Below, piece by piece: positions 26,421 through 32,336 of a stretch of DNA of 32,336 nucleotides. Numbering within the stretch: position 1 is the first letter of the stretch; every line of letters starts with the position of its first letter. The position numbers were made by a program, and so were the translations under genes. Source of the stretch: Gordonia sp. UBA5067 (GTDB taxonomy: Bacteria; Actinomycetota; Actinomycetes; Mycobacteriales; Mycobacteriaceae); assembly GCF_002414845.1 (NCBI RefSeq), contig NZ_DIAX01000028.1:1-32336 (forward strand), read 5' to 3'. The notes beneath the pieces are model-generated. The model did not search any database. It had not been told where the DNA came from and was given only the letters and a program-made list of their open reading frames with translations.

Positions 26421-27503
26421 CTACGCGGCCCGGTGGGCGATGCGGTGTGCCAGGGCCTCGAGTCCGCCGCGGGCATCGTCGGAGGTGGGCAGTGCGCTGA
26501 TCCCACTCAGCGCGGACTCGAGTGCGCCGTCGATCCGTGCCTCGACGGCGTGCTGGGCCCCCGATCCGGTCAGGATGGCCCGAGCCGCGCGCAGATCAGC
26601 TGCGGAGAGGTCGGTGCCGAGCAGCGCTCGCAAGCGGCCCGCGTCGCCGGCATCGGCGCGCCCCAAGCCCTCGGCGATCAGCACGGTGCGTTTTCCGGTG
26701 ATCAGGTCGTCGCCGGAAGGCTTGCCCGTCACATTCGGATCGCCGTAGACGCCGAGCAGGTCGTCCCGCAGCTGGAACGCCAGGCCCAGATCGAGGCCGA
26801 TGGCACGCAAGTCGGCGACCAGGGCATCGTCCGCACCGCCGAGTACCGCGCCCAGTTCGAGGGGGCGCGCCACCGTGTAGCCAGCCGTCTTGTACACAAT
26901 CACGCGTTCCGCCGCGGCAATCGACTCGTCGCCGCACGCCTCGCTGGTGATGTCGAGGAGCTGTCCGGCCAGCACTTCGGTCCGCATGGTCCGCCATGCG
27001 TCCGCAACGCGCGCGGGGAGGGTGGCCACCAGATCGTCCGCCCAGGCCAGAGCCAGGTCGCCGACCAGAATCGCCACCGACTCGCCGTACCGGTCCGGAG
27101 CGCCGTGCCACCCGCCCGCGCGGTGTCGGGCGGCGAAAATCCGGTGGACCGTCGGTCGGCCGCGACGCATGTCCGAGGCGTCGATAATGTCATCGTGCAC
27201 CAGCGCACACGCTTGGACGAGCTCAAGTGCCGCGCCGAGTTCGACGATGGCTTCGGCGGTGTCCCCGGGGGCGATTGGTGCTCTCGCACCGGGGGCGATT
27301 GGTGCTCTCGCACCGTGGGCGACCGTTCGCCCGGCGTCGGCGAACAGCGGTCGCACCCGCTTCCCGCCGAGGAGGACGAAGTCGGCGAGGACGTCGGTGG
27401 CCTCGACGACGGCATCTCCGATCCGCGCGGCGTCCGCCCGGGCCGTGGTGAAGACTTCCGCCAGGCGCTCCTGGACCCTGACGGCGATGCCGGGCGCGGT
27501 CAC
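26421..27503 (-). CDS. crtE: Geranylgeranyl diphosphate synthase CrtE (IdsA-like)
   Basis: All-trans prenyltransferase that makes GGPP from IPP and allylic diphosphates. 360 aa from GTG 27503, which overlaps the lppM stop (GTGA). Motifs: GGKRVRP (46-52), first Asp-rich motif VHDDIID (D104, D105, D108) and second FQLRDDLLGVYGD (D246, D247). Just before the helix leading to the first Asp-rich motif, residues 64-79 are two perfect copies of GARAPIAP, from a 24-nt DNA tandem repeat; this insertion is not expected in the family. GGPP could serve both CrtB and longer polyprenyl phosphates. It corresponds to the position of Rv2173 (idsA2). Confidence 0.9.
   Translation of the reverse strand: MTAPGIAVRVQERLAEVFTTARADAARIGDAVVEATDVLADFVLLGGKRVRPLFADAGRTVAHGARAPIAPGARAPIAPGDTAEAIVELGAALELVQACALVHDDIIDASDMRRGRPTVHRIFAARHRAGGWHGAPDRYGESVAILVGDLALAWADDLVATLPARVADAWRTMRTEVLAGQLLDITSEACGDESIAAAERVIVYKTAGYTVARPLELGAVLGGADDALVADLRAIGLDLGLAFQLRDDLLGVYGDPNVTGKPSGDDLITGKRTVLIAEGLGRADAGDAGRLRALLGTDLSAADLRAARAILTGSGAQHAVEARIDGALESALSGISALPTSDDARGGLEALAHRIAHRAA
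27267..27314. repeat. Two perfect 24-bp tandem repeats inside crtE
   Basis: The unit at 27267-27290 is repeated exactly at 27291-27314. On the coding (minus) strand it encodes GARAPIAP twice, in frame. Confidence 0.95.
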
Positions 27504-28261
27504 GATGCGCGGGCGCCGGGGCGCGGAGTGTCGTCGGTCTGGTGTTCGCGGCGGGCGTACCAGACGACGAATCCGACGACGAGCAGGCAAAGGAAAGCGA
27601 CGAAAACCGACCAGCTCGGCAGTGCGGCGACCGCCGGGTCGGGGTAGCGCGCATCGGCGTTGAGGTCGCTGGACTTGCCGGCCGGAATCACCCACGCTGC
27701 GGTGGTGTCACTGGTCTGGATGCCGTTGGTGCCGCCAATGTCGCCGCCGAACCCGACCGACAAGAACACCACGTCGCGACCCTCGACAAGATCGGTGAAG
27801 TCGGCGGTGCCGGTCAGGCGTACCGCGTCGCCGCTGCGCGTGGTGGACACGGTCATCGCCGCGTTCGAACCGCTGAACGACGCCGCGATGATGTCGCCGA
27901 GCTGGCTGAACTGGCCAGCCGTCAGCGCCGTGTAGGTGACGCGGGTGCCAACTTTGTTGGGCCCCTTTTGGGGCGCGTTCGGGGCTGCGTCGTCTTTCTG
28001 TGCGGTGACGGCGCCGTCGTCAGCGATATTGCCGGTGAAGTCGGCGACGCTCATGTGGTTCGACATGGACTGCGGGACATCTGGCCGGGGCACTCCGTTC
28101 GGGCTGTCGGTAGCGGTGGCCACGATGAACTCGCCTGAGAATCGGTCGCCGACGGTAACCGAGCGGGTCAGGCACCCGGACAGGAGCGGGATCATCAGCA
28201 GTGCGGCTCCGACCACGGCGAGGAGCCGGGGAAGCGATGGGCGGAACGCGGGATTCGACAC
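27500..28261 (-). CDS. lppM: LppM-like lipoprotein with C-terminal membrane anchor
   Basis: 253 aa from GTG 28261 (alternative GTG 28282). Lipoprotein signal peptide with lipobox LLSG-C30, an external domain of about 190 residues with beta-rich character, then a C-terminal transmembrane helix (SWSVFVAFLCLLVVGFVVWY) and a short charged tail. This domain order matches M. tuberculosis LppM (Rv2171), a synaptotagmin-like lipoprotein linked to phagocytosis in pathogenic mycobacteria. It lies between crtO and crtE, overlapping crtE by 4 bp. Confidence 0.82.
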   Translation of the reverse strand: MSNPAFRPSLPRLLAVVGAALLMIPLLSGCLTRSVTVGDRFSGEFIVATATDSPNGVPRPDVPQSMSNHMSVADFTGNIADDGAVTAQKDDAAPNAPQKGPNKVGTRVTYTALTAGQFSQLGDIIAASFSGSNAAMTVSTTRSGDAVRLTGTADFTDLVEGRDVVFLSVGFGGDIGGTNGIQTSDTTAAWVIPAGKSSDLNADARYPDPAVAALPSWSVFVAFLCLLVVGFVVWYARREHQTDDTPRPGARAS

Positions 28262-28298
28262 GCCATCATCGTGCCAGATCACCCTTGGCGTCGGGGCT

Positions 28299-29900
28299 CT
28301 AGCCGCGCTTACCGAGGATGCGCCGCGCGGCGAGTCGGCCGCTGGTGCCGGTCACGCCCCCACCCGGATGCGTCGACGCGCCGGCGAGGACGAGCCGGGG
28401 GGCACCGGGGACCGAACGGCCGGCCAGATCGGGGTGTGGGCGCCAGCCGAACATCTGGTCGATGCTCATCTCGACGTGCATGATGTTTCCGCCCACCAGG
28501 CCGAGTTCGGACTCCAGGCCGGGTGGGGTCTGGATGTGGCAATGCTCGATCGTCGAACTGAATCCCGGCGCGTACCGGTCGATCTCGGCGATCACGGCGT
28601 CGGCGGCCGACTGCGCGTGCCCCGACCACGAGCGGCCGTCGGACAATCGGTACGGATGCCACTGCGCCCACACATTTACCAGGTGGCGACCGGGAGGTGC
28701 GATCGAGGGATCGAGAGCCGAGAATCCCATCGGCAGGGCAACGGGACGGTCGGGCAGCTCGCCGACCACACTGGCCGCGTGGGCACGGCGCAGGTGGGCG
28801 CGCTGCGACGTCAGTAGGCCCAGGCCGCTGTGCAGGCCGTGTCGGGGCAGGTTGGCCGGGCAGTTGCGGTACTCGGGGAGGCCGGTGGTGCCGAGTCGCA
28901 CGGCGATGCCGATGCCGTTGCCGACGACAATCGCTCGGCGCCACCGGGCGATGTCGGTGGCCGGGTACCCGCCGGCGGCCAGAATCGCGAGGGTCGCAGA
29001 GATGTGGCAGGCGGCGACGATGTGTCGGGCCCGCCGCACCTGCCCGGCGGCGTCGACCACCTCCCAGGCATCCCGGTTCTGGCGCAGTGCGACGACGGGG
29101 GCGCCGGTGACGAGCTGCCCGCCGTCGGCGGCGAGTCGTGCGGTCAGGGCGGAGGTCAGGGATCCACTGCCGCCGATGGCGCGACCGGGCGGGATGTCGT
29201 GCATCAGGGCGGCGAAGCCGACCATCGGTGCGGTGCCCGGCAGGTCGGTCGGCGGCCCAGACTGCGCGCCGAACCAGGCCAGGGCCGCCTTGAGGCGCTC
29301 CGAGTCGAACCACCGGTCCAGCAGTGCATCGCCGGGGCTCATCATGTCCTGCGACATGGACGACAGGGCCCCGATCCGACGGCCGATGATCGAACGGCGC
29401 GCGCTGCGAGTGTGCCAGCCGCTACTGGCGAACGAGGTCAGGAATCGCGTGGGCGTCGGCTCTTGTCTGAAGGCCGCCATCGTCGCCCGGGCCCGCGGGG
29501 CCCACTGGGCGACAAACTGCGCGTACGCGACTGCGTCCGCACCGCCGCAGGAGGCTTCGATAGACGCACAAGTCGCGGCCAGGTCGCGGTGGAACACGAT
29601 CGGTTCCTCGTCGTCGCCCTCGGCGGGGGCGAATGCCCAGGGGTCACAGTCGGCGTAGCGCAGGCCGAATCGGGATAGGTCCAGCTCATCGAGAATCGGG
29701 GTGTGACGGATCATCAGGTGCGCCGACGAGCCGCGGTCCACGGCATATCCGGGGAAGCGCTCGACGGTCGAGACCGCGCCGCCAGGGATCGTGTCGCGCT
29801 CCACCACGCAAACCGAGCGTCCGGCCTGGGCCAGGTAGGCTGCGGCGATCAAGCCGTTGTGGCCGGCGCCGATGACAAGGGTGTCGTGCGACTCGATCAT
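28299..29900 (-). CDS. crtO: Carotenoid ketolase CrtO (CrtI-family FAD oxidoreductase)
   Basis: 533 aa FAD-dependent oxidoreductase of the CrtI/CrtO family. N-terminal Rossmann motif LVIGAGHNGLIAAAYLAQAG, then VERFPGYAVDRGSSAHLMIR and GLRYADCDPWAFAP, which I recognise from memory as closely similar to the Rhodococcus beta-carotene 4-ketolase CrtO (about 532 aa). Further blocks: APMVGFAALMHDIPPGRAIG, GNIMHVEMSIDQMFGWRPH and the C-terminal LAGASTHPGGGVTGTSGR. It would introduce a 4-keto group on a beta-ionone ring. Start at ATG 29900 overlaps the GNAT stop (ATGA); ATG 29906 is possible. A general phytoene-dehydrogenase-like role is the alternative. Confidence 0.8.
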   Translation of the reverse strand: MIESHDTLVIGAGHNGLIAAAYLAQAGRSVCVVERDTIPGGAVSTVERFPGYAVDRGSSAHLMIRHTPILDELDLSRFGLRYADCDPWAFAPAEGDDEEPIVFHRDLAATCASIEASCGGADAVAYAQFVAQWAPRARATMAAFRQEPTPTRFLTSFASSGWHTRSARRSIIGRRIGALSSMSQDMMSPGDALLDRWFDSERLKAALAWFGAQSGPPTDLPGTAPMVGFAALMHDIPPGRAIGGSGSLTSALTARLAADGGQLVTGAPVVALRQNRDAWEVVDAAGQVRRARHIVAACHISATLAILAAGGYPATDIARWRRAIVVGNGIGIAVRLGTTGLPEYRNCPANLPRHGLHSGLGLLTSQRAHLRRAHAASVVGELPDRPVALPMGFSALDPSIAPPGRHLVNVWAQWHPYRLSDGRSWSGHAQSAADAVIAEIDRYAPGFSSTIEHCHIQTPPGLESELGLVGGNIMHVEMSIDQMFGWRPHPDLAGRSVPGAPRLVLAGASTHPGGGVTGTSGRLAARRILGKRG

Positions 29901-30643
29901 CGGCATCGGTTGGGTGCGCCGGGATCGTGCGCCGGGCTGCGGTTGACCGGGAGTGGCAGGTCTTGGCCGAGGAAGGCGAACGGGCGCGGGTCGCCGGCAA
30001 AGGTGAAGTTGCGGAGCACGTCGACAAATCCGAGGCGGCGGTACAGTGCCCACGCGCGATTGTCCTCGCCGGGGATCTCGGGGGTCGATAGCAGGACCCG
30101 CGATTCGGTCCGGTTGGCGAGCAAGGCGGTCAGCAGCGACTGGCCCACCCCGCGGCCCTGGGCGTCTGGGTGGACGTGGAGCTCGGTCAACTCGAAATAG
30201 TCGGTGAGCAGGCGGGCCGCCTGTTCGGCCTCGCAGCCGGCCTGGCGCAGACCGAGGCGCAGCTGCTGATTCCACCATTGATCTGCGCCACCCCGATATC
30301 CGTAGGCGACGCCGACGAGGACCTCATCCGGTGCTTGGGTGCCGGCGCGAGCAGCTCCGTGGCCGAGCCGGCGCCGGTGTATCGAGGGTGCCGCGGACGA
30401 CCGGCGCAGGCGGTTCCCGGGGAACCGGCCGGCAGGCACGGACGCGACGGCGCCGAACGCACTCCATCCGGGGCGTGCGATGTGATCGCGCCACAGCGCC
30501 CGGCGGTGGATCTCGACGCCGCGGGAATAGTCCATCGCGGTTACATAGACGTTCAGTGCCGGGTCGAGCCATAGGTGCGAGTCGCCGCCGGCCAGCCGGA
30601 CCACGCGGACGTCGATCGGTGCGCCGATCGACTCGTAGACCAT
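29897..30643 (-). CDS. GNAT family N-acetyltransferase (Rv2170-like)
   Basis: 248 aa. The acetyl-CoA-binding motif A is ELTELHVHPDAQGRGVGQSLLTALL (pyrophosphate loop QGRGVG), followed by RVLLSTPEIPGEDNRAWALYRRLGFVDV. Between the N-terminal strands and motif A sits a stretch rich in Arg, Gly and Ala (about residues 73-105) that looks like a disordered insertion. Rv2170, at this place in M. tuberculosis, is a protein lysine acetyltransferase; whether this protein acts on proteins or a small molecule is unknown. Start ATG 30643 with AGGGAG about 7 nt upstream. First gene of the GNAT-crtO-lppM-crtE-crtI run. Confidence 0.8.
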   Translation of the reverse strand: MVYESIGAPIDVRVVRLAGGDSHLWLDPALNVYVTAMDYSRGVEIHRRALWRDHIARPGWSAFGAVASVPAGRFPGNRLRRSSAAPSIHRRRLGHGAARAGTQAPDEVLVGVAYGYRGGADQWWNQQLRLGLRQAGCEAEQAARLLTDYFELTELHVHPDAQGRGVGQSLLTALLANRTESRVLLSTPEIPGEDNRAWALYRRLGFVDVLRNFTFAGDPRPFAFLGQDLPLPVNRSPAHDPGAPNRCR

Positions 30644-30689
30644 CTACTTCTCCCTGCTTCTGCCGACGGGTTGAGCACGTCGCACGATC

Positions 30690-30719
30690 ACGCTAGCATT
30701 GTCATCATCGAACTAGCGT
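30690..30719. promoter_or_regulatory. Divergent promoter region with mirror-image -10 boxes
   Basis: ACGCTAG (30690-30696) and CTAGCGT (30713-30719) form a 7-bp inverted repeat with a 16-bp spacer. Each arm contains TAGCGT, one per strand, pointing outwards: leftwards to the GNAT operon (leader about 40 nt) and rightwards. The right arm also sits in a smaller palindrome CGAAC-TAGC-GTTCG (30709-30722). Confidence 0.45.
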
Positions 30720-30823
30720 TCGAATCCACTCCGCTGGGCGCCGGTTCGACGGACTGGCCGGATCGATCTCGCGGAGGGAAGCCGCGGTATCGGTCCGTCC
30801 GGTGGAGTGTCAGACCCCGGCGA

Positions 30824-30829
30824 TACGTT
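30824..30829 (+). promoter_or_regulatory. Putative -10 (TACGTT) for the HEPN gene
   Basis: TACGTT predicts a start near 30836 and a 28-nt leader that includes the GAGGAGG ribosome binding site at 30851-30857. Confidence 0.35.
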
Positions 30830-30863
30830 TCGACTGAAGCATCGGGCCGAGAGGAGGGCGAGG

Positions 30864-31337
30864 ATGGGCGCGGCGGATAGCAGTGTGGGCATCGAGCCGA
30901 CTGTCGTGATGGATGCGCACCGGTTGCTCGACCAGGCCATTCGGATCACCGACGATGGCGACCTAGTGGTCGGGAATGCCGAGCGTCTGCGGACGTACTA
31001 CCTCGCCGCTTTGCGGACCGCGGGGGCGGTGCTGGCCGTGCTGGAGTCCAGACGACGAGGGCCGCGAGGCCAGCGCAGTGCGTGGGTGCGTCTCGGTGCG
31101 CAGGCCCGCGCGGCTGGGGGTGGCTTCGGTGTGGCGGACTCGGCGGCCTACTTCGCCGGGTATTCCGCACTGCGTCAGCGCATCGAAACTGGCCTCGTCG
31201 ACGATGTTGATCAGGCGATGGTGGCGCGCATGCGGGTGCATCTGGAGGCGTTCATCGCCGCAGCGGAGGGCGTACTCGCCGACTACGAGCAGGGTCGGCC
31301 GTTGCTCGCGGCACCGCCGGAGTCGGTGTCGGCATAG
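30864..31337 (+). CDS. HEPN domain protein, SAV_6107 family
   Basis: 157 aa, almost all helical: DAHRLLDQAIRI, ERLRTYYLAALRTAGAVLAVLES, then AYFAGYSALRQRIETG and a long C-terminal helix. The arrangement matches the SAV_6107-like HEPN family found upstream of mraZ in Mycobacteriales (family recalled, not searched). Unlike toxin HEPN proteins no R-x4-6-H nuclease motif is evident, so a binding or scaffold role is more likely. ATG 30864 is chosen because GAGGAGG lies 6 nt upstream; GTG 30807 is in frame and would add 19 residues. Confidence 0.72.
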   Translation: MGAADSSVGIEPTVVMDAHRLLDQAIRITDDGDLVVGNAERLRTYYLAALRTAGAVLAVLESRRRGPRGQRSAWVRLGAQARAAGGGFGVADSAAYFAGYSALRQRIETGLVDDVDQAMVARMRVHLEAFIAAAEGVLADYEQGRPLLAAPPESVSA

Positions 31338-31398
31338 CCGGTCGGGTGTTTGCTCGAATTAGCATGGGGGAAGAGTGGTCGTTCCGTGGTTCACCTCG

Positions 31399-31404
31399 TA
31401 TGAT
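31399..31404 (+). promoter_or_regulatory. -10 box (TATGAT) for the DUF3040 gene
   Basis: TATGAT predicts a start near 31411 and a leader of about 29 nt with GGAGG at 31431-31435. Confidence 0.5.
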
Positions 31405-31439
31405 TGAGGCAACCAGCACGATTGAGAGAAGGAGGCGCG

Positions 31440-31820
31440 GTGCCGCTTTCCGAACATGAACAGCGCATGCTCGACCAGATCGAGAATGCGCTGTATGCGG
31501 ACGACCCCAAGTTTGCGTCGACCGTGCACAAGCGCAGTCTCGGTCCGAGTCGGCATCGAGTGCAGGCTGTCGCGCTCTTCTTGGTGGGGCTTGCGCTCCT
31601 CGTCGGGGGAATCGTTGCCGGCGTGACTGTTGGCGGCTTTCCCGTTCTCAGCCTGATCGGTTTTTTGGTGATGTTCGGGGCTGGGCTCCTCGCGCTTCGT
31701 GGTGGAAGGCCGTCCCTTAAATCGGTCGACGTGGGCGGGGGAGGCGGCTCGGCTCCGCCGGCCCGAAAGCTCTCCGAACGGATGGAAGACCGCTTCAACC
31801 GTCGGTTCACCGAGGAGTAG
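31440..31820 (+). CDS. DUF3040 membrane protein (Rv2169c-like)
   Basis: 126 aa from GTG 31440, GGAGG 4 nt upstream. The N-terminus PLSEHEQRMLDQIENALYAD is the hallmark of DUF3040, a small actinobacterial family. Two transmembrane helices follow (about residues 41-60 and 66-84), and the C-terminal tail has a Gly run then a charged helix (ERMEDRFNRRF). It is placed just before mraZ as in M. tuberculosis. Function unknown; the location suggests a link to growth or division. Confidence 0.85.
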   Translation: MPLSEHEQRMLDQIENALYADDPKFASTVHKRSLGPSRHRVQAVALFLVGLALLVGGIVAGVTVGGFPVLSLIGFLVMFGAGLLALRGGRPSLKSVDVGGGGGSAPPARKLSERMEDRFNRRFTEE

Positions 31821-31844
31821 CAGCACGCGCCCTGCTGGGCCGAC

Positions 31845-31895
31845 CAGTCAACGGGCAAGGGCAGTCAACGGGCAAGGACAGTCAACGGGCAAGGG
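31845..31895. repeat. Three 17-bp tandem repeats running into a terminator
   Basis: The unit cagtcaacgggcaaggg occurs at 31845-31861, 31862-31878 (last base a) and 31879-31895 with no spacer. The last six bases of copy three are the start of the terminator stem. Confidence 0.95.
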
Positions 31896-31921
31896 CCGCG
31901 CATTACGATGCGCGGCCCTTG
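31890..31921 (+). terminator. Strong hairpin terminator after the DUF3040 gene
   Basis: A perfect 14-bp stem (31890-31903 with 31908-31921) around the loop TACG, very GC-rich at its core, followed by a T-rich stretch (ttgatcgttgtgt). It isolates the DUF3040 unit from the mraZ/dcw cluster and, being symmetrical, could act on both strands. Confidence 0.85.
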
Positions 31922-32218
31922 ATCGTTGTGTCTGCCGTGTTGTTCGGGGTGCCCGAGCGCTCTGCGGCGGTCGCGGCCGGGTCGGAGCGCACTATTCCCA
32001 CGGCACCATCCCCACGGCGCCCCACGTCGGAGACTATTCGTCCCCCACATTCCACCACTGAGCTCTGATTGTGCGTAACAACAGGTAACTCAGGGCCCTC
32101 TAGTCCTCTTTCGGCACACCGAACCGCTATCGGGAGCGGCCACTCCCATTGTTGGTCCCCACCGGGATTGAAGACCTTGACCTGTACATTCTCTGACTCT
32201 TGAGGATATCGGCGGGTC
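31922..32218. other. Long upstream region of mraZ, no gene seen
   Basis: About 300 bp without convincing coding signal. It holds a small hairpin CCGCT-ATCGGG-AGCGG (32124-32139) and a TTGACC -35-like hexamer (32177-32182) with no good partner -10. It may be a leader or regulatory region for mraZ. Confidence 0.4.
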
Positions 32219-32228
32219 GATGGGGTGG

Positions 32229-32255
32229 AAAGTGGAGGAAAGTGGGGTACAGTGT
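32229..32255 (+). promoter_or_regulatory. MraZ operator repeats overlapping a -10 box
   Basis: Three heptamers with 10-bp period: AAAGTGG (32229-32235), AAAGTGG (32239-32245) and ACAGTGT (32249-32255); a weaker GATGGGG at 32219 could be a fourth. This is the pattern MraZ binds in its own promoter in other bacteria. TACAGT (32248-32253) inside the third repeat fits a -10 hexamer, so MraZ binding would block it. Confidence 0.7.
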
Positions 32256-32279
32256 GGAGACCGGTTGAGGAGGTGGGCG

Positions 32280-32336
32280 ATGTCGAGTCAACGGCTCGTC
32301 GGCACCTACACGCCGAAACTGGACGACAAGGGGCGG
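32280..32336 (+). CDS. mraZ: Transcriptional regulator MraZ (partial, N-terminus only)
   Basis: Nineteen codons are visible: MSSQRLVGTYTPKLDDKGR, the typical first AbrB-like strand of MraZ, which represses the division and cell wall (dcw) cluster it heads. GAGGAGGTG (32267-32275) lies 5 nt before the ATG. The rest lies beyond the right edge, where rsmH and the dcw genes are expected. Confidence 0.88.
   Translation, partial: MSSQRLVGTYTPKLDDKGR

Noticed and set aside
23758..27647. Long plus-strand frames (about 450-500 codons) opposite mptA, crtI and crtE
   Set aside because: Arg/Gly/Asp-rich shadows of genes with clear motifs on the other strand.
30864..31337. HEPN protein as part of a toxin-antitoxin or defence pair
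   Set aside because: No R-x4-6-H motif is visible and there is no partner nucleotidyltransferase next to it; the neighbours are housekeeping genes.

Overview
The window is a GC-rich stretch of actinobacterial chromosome from a mycolic-acid-containing genus (order Mycobacteriales; Gordonia or Rhodococcus-like is my best guess from gene content, not proven). The evidence is the combination of mycobacterial cell-envelope glycosyltransferases (PimB', an MptC-like GT87 enzyme, MptA), PknL next to its DNA-binding partner, a class II DAHP synthase, the actinobacterial Rieske and diheme cytochrome c subunits, and many TAnnnT -10 hexamers 6-8 nt before start codons, which is the signature of leaderless transcripts. 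From memory, the order follows the Mycobacterium tuberculosis Rv2195-to-Rv2166c block, with additions: a ROK glucokinase beside plsC (as in Corynebacterium) and four carotenoid genes.

Layout. 1-2716 (minus): ctaE-qcrC-qcrA, part of the cytochrome bcc-aa3 supercomplex; qcrA runs off the left edge. 2886-6083: trpD (plus), convergent with a stand-alone Lrp/AsnC ligand-binding domain protein, then a DEDD-exonuclease/GIY-YIG fusion (minus). 6247-11182 (plus): a small double-CxxC protein, a promoter and c-di-AMP (ydaO) riboswitch, two secreted NlpC/P60 peptidoglycan hydrolases, a HExxH metallopeptidase lipoprotein and pimB'. 11225-13033 (minus): a fadD15-type long-chain acyl-CoA synthetase. 13127-17418 (plus): two small SRPBCC-like proteins, an ArsA-like ATPase with a degenerate P-loop and no usual start codon, a small hypothetical, glucokinase and plsC. 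17439-18770 (minus): the MptC-like mannosyltransferase. 18810-20703 (plus): RNase AS and aroG. 20731-22402: pknL (minus) divergent from the Rv2175c-like regulator. 22430-30643 (minus): GNAT-crtO-lppM-crtE-crtI, then mptA-crtB behind its own promoter. 30864 to the end (plus): a HEPN SAV_6107-like protein, a DUF3040 membrane protein, a strong terminator, and the mraZ start with its operator, which opens the dcw cell-division cluster.

How it fits together: most genes serve growth and building of the envelope (respiration, PIM/lipomannan synthesis, peptidoglycan remodelling, phospholipid acylation, division control), plus aromatic amino acid supply. The carotenoid set (GGPP synthase, phytoene synthase, phytoene desaturase, ketolase) would make a keto-carotenoid if a lycopene cyclase is present elsewhere. 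It is physically interlocked with the lipomannan mannosyltransferase MptA and the lipoprotein LppM. I saw no insertion sequence, CRISPR array, tRNA or rRNA. The points most worth attention are the riboswitch-controlled hydrolases, the mptA-crtB coupling, the degenerate ArsA-like P-loop, the in-frame 24-nt minisatellite in crtE, and the repeat array that runs into the terminator before mraZ.
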